NCBI GenBank assembly: GCA_024803745.1
Contig: JANJXV010000010.1
Location: 29,871,525 to 29,935,524, forward strand
Direction: 5' to 3'
DNA: 64,000 nt
Source of the DNA: Megascapheus bottae
Taxonomy: Eukaryota; Chordata; Mammalia; Rodentia; Geomyidae
The notes under the pieces were generated by a model that was not told the origin of the DNA, searched no databases, and saw only the letters and a program-made list of their open reading frames with translations. Positions 61,695 through 64,000 of this stretch are shown in pieces. The stretch's first letter is position 1. Each line of letters opens with the position of its first letter. Made by a program: the position numbers and the translations under genes.

Positions 61695-62731
61695 CATTAA
61701 AAAATGGGCCAAAGATTTAAAGAGAGTCTTCTCTGAAGAAGAAACAAAAATGGCCTATAGACACATGAAGAAATGCTCACCATCTCTGGTCATAAAAGAA
61801 ATGCAAATCAAAACAACTCTAAGATTCCACCTCACTCCAGCTAGAATGGCCAGGATCAGGAAAACGAATGACAACAGATGCTGGAGGGGATGTGGCCAGG
61901 AGGGATCACTACTACACTGTTGGTGGGAGTGCAAACTCGTTCAACCACTATGGAAAGCAGTGTGGCAGTGCCTCAAAAGGCTGAACATAGAACTCCCCTA
62001 TGACCCAGCAATTCCACTACTTGGCATTTACCCAACCATCCAGAAACAAGGACATACTAAATCCACCAGCACAACAATGTTCATTGCAGCACTATTCACC
62101 ATAGCAAAGATATGGAACCAACCTAGATGTCCCTCAGTTGATGAGTGGATCAACAAGTTGTGGTATTTGTACACAATGGAATTCTATGCTGCTGTCAGAA
62201 AGAATGACATCGCCCCATTTGTTAGGAAATGGAAAGTCTTAGAAAAAATCATATTAAGTGAAGTAAGCCAGACTCAAAGAAACTTAGGCTCAATGGTTTC
62301 CGTCATTCGTCATAATCAGTAGAAACCTTGGGCTCTACTAGCAGAGATTTGCAATAGAGCAAAATCTTGATACATAAGGACATATAATGTGAAGCTAATT
62401 GAAAGGACCTCCAGGATACTGAAACAAAAGCCATATAATGAATGATTGTTGTCCTTAATGTACTATGTTGTCTCTCATCTCCTTTGCTGTCCCTTGGTTA
62501 TCTCATATTGGTATAGTATCTCACTTTGTTATCTGATATATTGAATTTATTTGTATTTGGATATTTGAAATTTGATAGGGAAGGGGGGAAAACCAAGATG
62601 GGTGGGGGGGTGTGGGGGGGGAGGGAAACGGGTACCAAGACATGTGAAAGGGTATCAATGTATGTGAATTAATGCACCTTCTATCTGGCAAATATCATGT
62701 AACCCTTTTACTAATTACAATAAAAAAAAAA
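61695..62731 (+). mobile_element. L1 3' end (3' segment of the composite insertion)
   Basis: It starts CATTAAAAAATGGGCC within ORF2, continues to the stop at 62,322, then 3' UTR with a G-rich tract (62,577-62,632) and a poly(A) tail running into the right TSD. The start overlaps the end of the inverted segment by about 25 L1 bases, a small duplication at the inversion point. Confidence 0.94.
61696..62322 (+). pseudogene. L1 ORF2 C-terminal fragment, uninterrupted
   Basis: About 208 codons of ORF2 C-terminus remain open, from [20 protein letters not shown] through [20 protein letters not shown] (the Cys/His-rich motif, CGQEG...HCWWEC) and [17 protein letters not shown] to [16 protein letters not shown] and ILSEVSQTQ. 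An upstream in-frame ATG at 61,615 belongs to the fused ERV sequence, so any longer frame is fortuitous. The lack of lesions here contrasts with other copies and suggests recent insertion. Confidence 0.88.
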
Positions 62732-62746
62732 AAGATTTCTATCCTA
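62732..62746. repeat. target-site duplication, right copy
   Basis: AAGATTTCTATCCTA, directly after the L1 poly(A). Confidence 0.95.
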
Positions 62747-64000
62747 ACATATGAGAGTAAGAATCACAGAAACATTAGTGTCTCTAAGGACTTGGACAAT
62801 TGTGGTATCTGAAATTCCTTTATTCTAGGTTTAGAAATAGATTCAGATTCTACAACCAACCCATAACCCAAAGAAAACAGAGAAAAAGTCCTGAATGCCT
62901 AGCTTGATGTCCTTCCTCTTTTGAAATTTTCCATTGCAGAAAATTAGGAAAAAATTATGACAAAGTGAAATGGCTTCAAGCTATAATCCTCCAAAAATAG
63001 TTTAACCATTAATTGTGGCTCTAGTGGCTATATGAAAAAATACATGACTTCCAGAGAAAACTGAAAGATTTAACAAAATAGCAAACCAAGAAATTATTTT
63101 GAGAAAATCTTAGACTTGTGACAATAAAAGCTTGCTTATTGCTTGACCTTTTCTCTTGTACAAAAGAGCATATGTTTAGTTGACCCATCCCTTGTGAATA
63201 GTCAGGACAGCAGATGGTCTCACCCATTACTGGTCACTTAATTTTTCCAAGACTTATTCAAAAACAAGGATAGAGATAATATCTTTCATAAGATTATTAT
63301 TGGCATAAAATGGATGGATAAGTGTAAACTGCCCATTACAACATTATCTAATATACCGTGAGCATTTCAAAGCATTTGCTTTACTTTTCCTTGGTGTAGA
63401 CCCTTTTTGTTCTTTTGGTTGTTGTTCTCATTCTGTTTATTGCATCTACCAGAAAGAGTGAAGGAGTAATTCACAAAATGGCGGTGGGGATTATATGGAA
63501 ACATGATCTTGTATAGATTCGATTTGTAAATTCAAAGGCATTGACAATAAATTTGTCTCATTTTTCATCTATTTCTAATCCATGATTACAGAGGAAAATC
63601 CTGGGCTACCAGGTATCAAGATGTCCAAATCGCTCAGATGGAATTGAACAAGTCAAAGCCACAGGAGTTCTAGCAGGAAGATGGCATTACTTGAAAGTGC
63701 ACTTTCCTGTTGCACTTACTAATTAACCAATATTCTAAAATGCTAGTTAAAGCCAGAGTATCTGATTATCAATTAACTGACATTTCTGAGAAAAATGTTA
63801 AAGATTAATCTAGTCTGTAAATTAAATAAATATATAAATCACATTATATGTTTTTCCCAGTAAAACTTGATCCTTGTAAATATTTAGAATGAAAACATAG
63901 AAATTATAGGCAATCAGTATGTATAACATTAAACAATATTACACAATAGTAGAATTCTAAACCATCTGACAAATATTATCACATTTATTTGATCATTCCT
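62747..64000. other. single-copy sequence
   Basis: No gene or clear repeat recognised to the window end. Confidence 0.5.

Noticed and set aside
61615..62322. 235-codon frame starting with ATG
   Set aside because: It is a fusion of unrelated ERV-type sequence with the L1 ORF2 C-terminus; the start is fortuitous.

Overview
The window looks like non-coding nuclear DNA from a rodent. It is AT-rich and full of retrotransposon copies, and I find no host protein-coding exon, no structural RNA gene and no bacterial feature. The best taxonomic clue is a SINE present in about a dozen copies. Its left half is an ID-like, tRNA-Ala-derived monomer, and its right half is a second module ending in a CCCAGGACTGGC-type sequence and poly(A). 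This matches what I recall of IDL-Geo, a family described from geomyoid rodents (kangaroo rats, pocket mice, pocket gophers). The organism is therefore most likely a heteromyid or geomyid, but I cannot name the species.

Layout. 1-1353 is the 3' end of an L1. 1.7-12 kb is mostly single-copy sequence with a few SINEs, an MIR, a MaLR-like LTR remnant and a 330-bp pyrimidine microsatellite that grew from a SINE tail. 11.9-15.4 kb is a 5'-inverted L1 with 13-bp target-site duplications (TSDs), carrying a later IDL-Geo insertion inside its reverse-transcriptase region. 15.4-24 kb holds old repeats (MER20-like hAT, LTR-like, B1) and microsatellites. 24.1-25.7 kb is a second inverted L1 that includes ORF1 and endonuclease pieces. 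25.7-42 kb is a low-density stretch with scattered SINEs. 42-55 kb is SINE-rich, with an ancient L1 at 52.9-53.8 kb and a third inverted L1 at 53.9-54.5 kb. 55.7-59.8 kb is nearly repeat-free. 60.07-62.75 kb is a fourth inverted L1.

The most notable locus is 60,072-62,746. One L1-style insertion, bounded by a perfect 15-bp duplication, contains an inverted segment in which L1 ORF2 is joined to a retroviral LTR and about 300 bp of sequence upstream of that LTR. The simplest reading is that L1 machinery copied a chimeric ERV-L1 read-through RNA by twin priming.

No genes act together here. The window records successive waves of retrotransposition: MIR, L2-like and MER20-like relics first, then MaLR-like LTRs and old L1, then B1/ID composite SINEs, and finally young L1 and IDL-Geo copies with intact TSDs.
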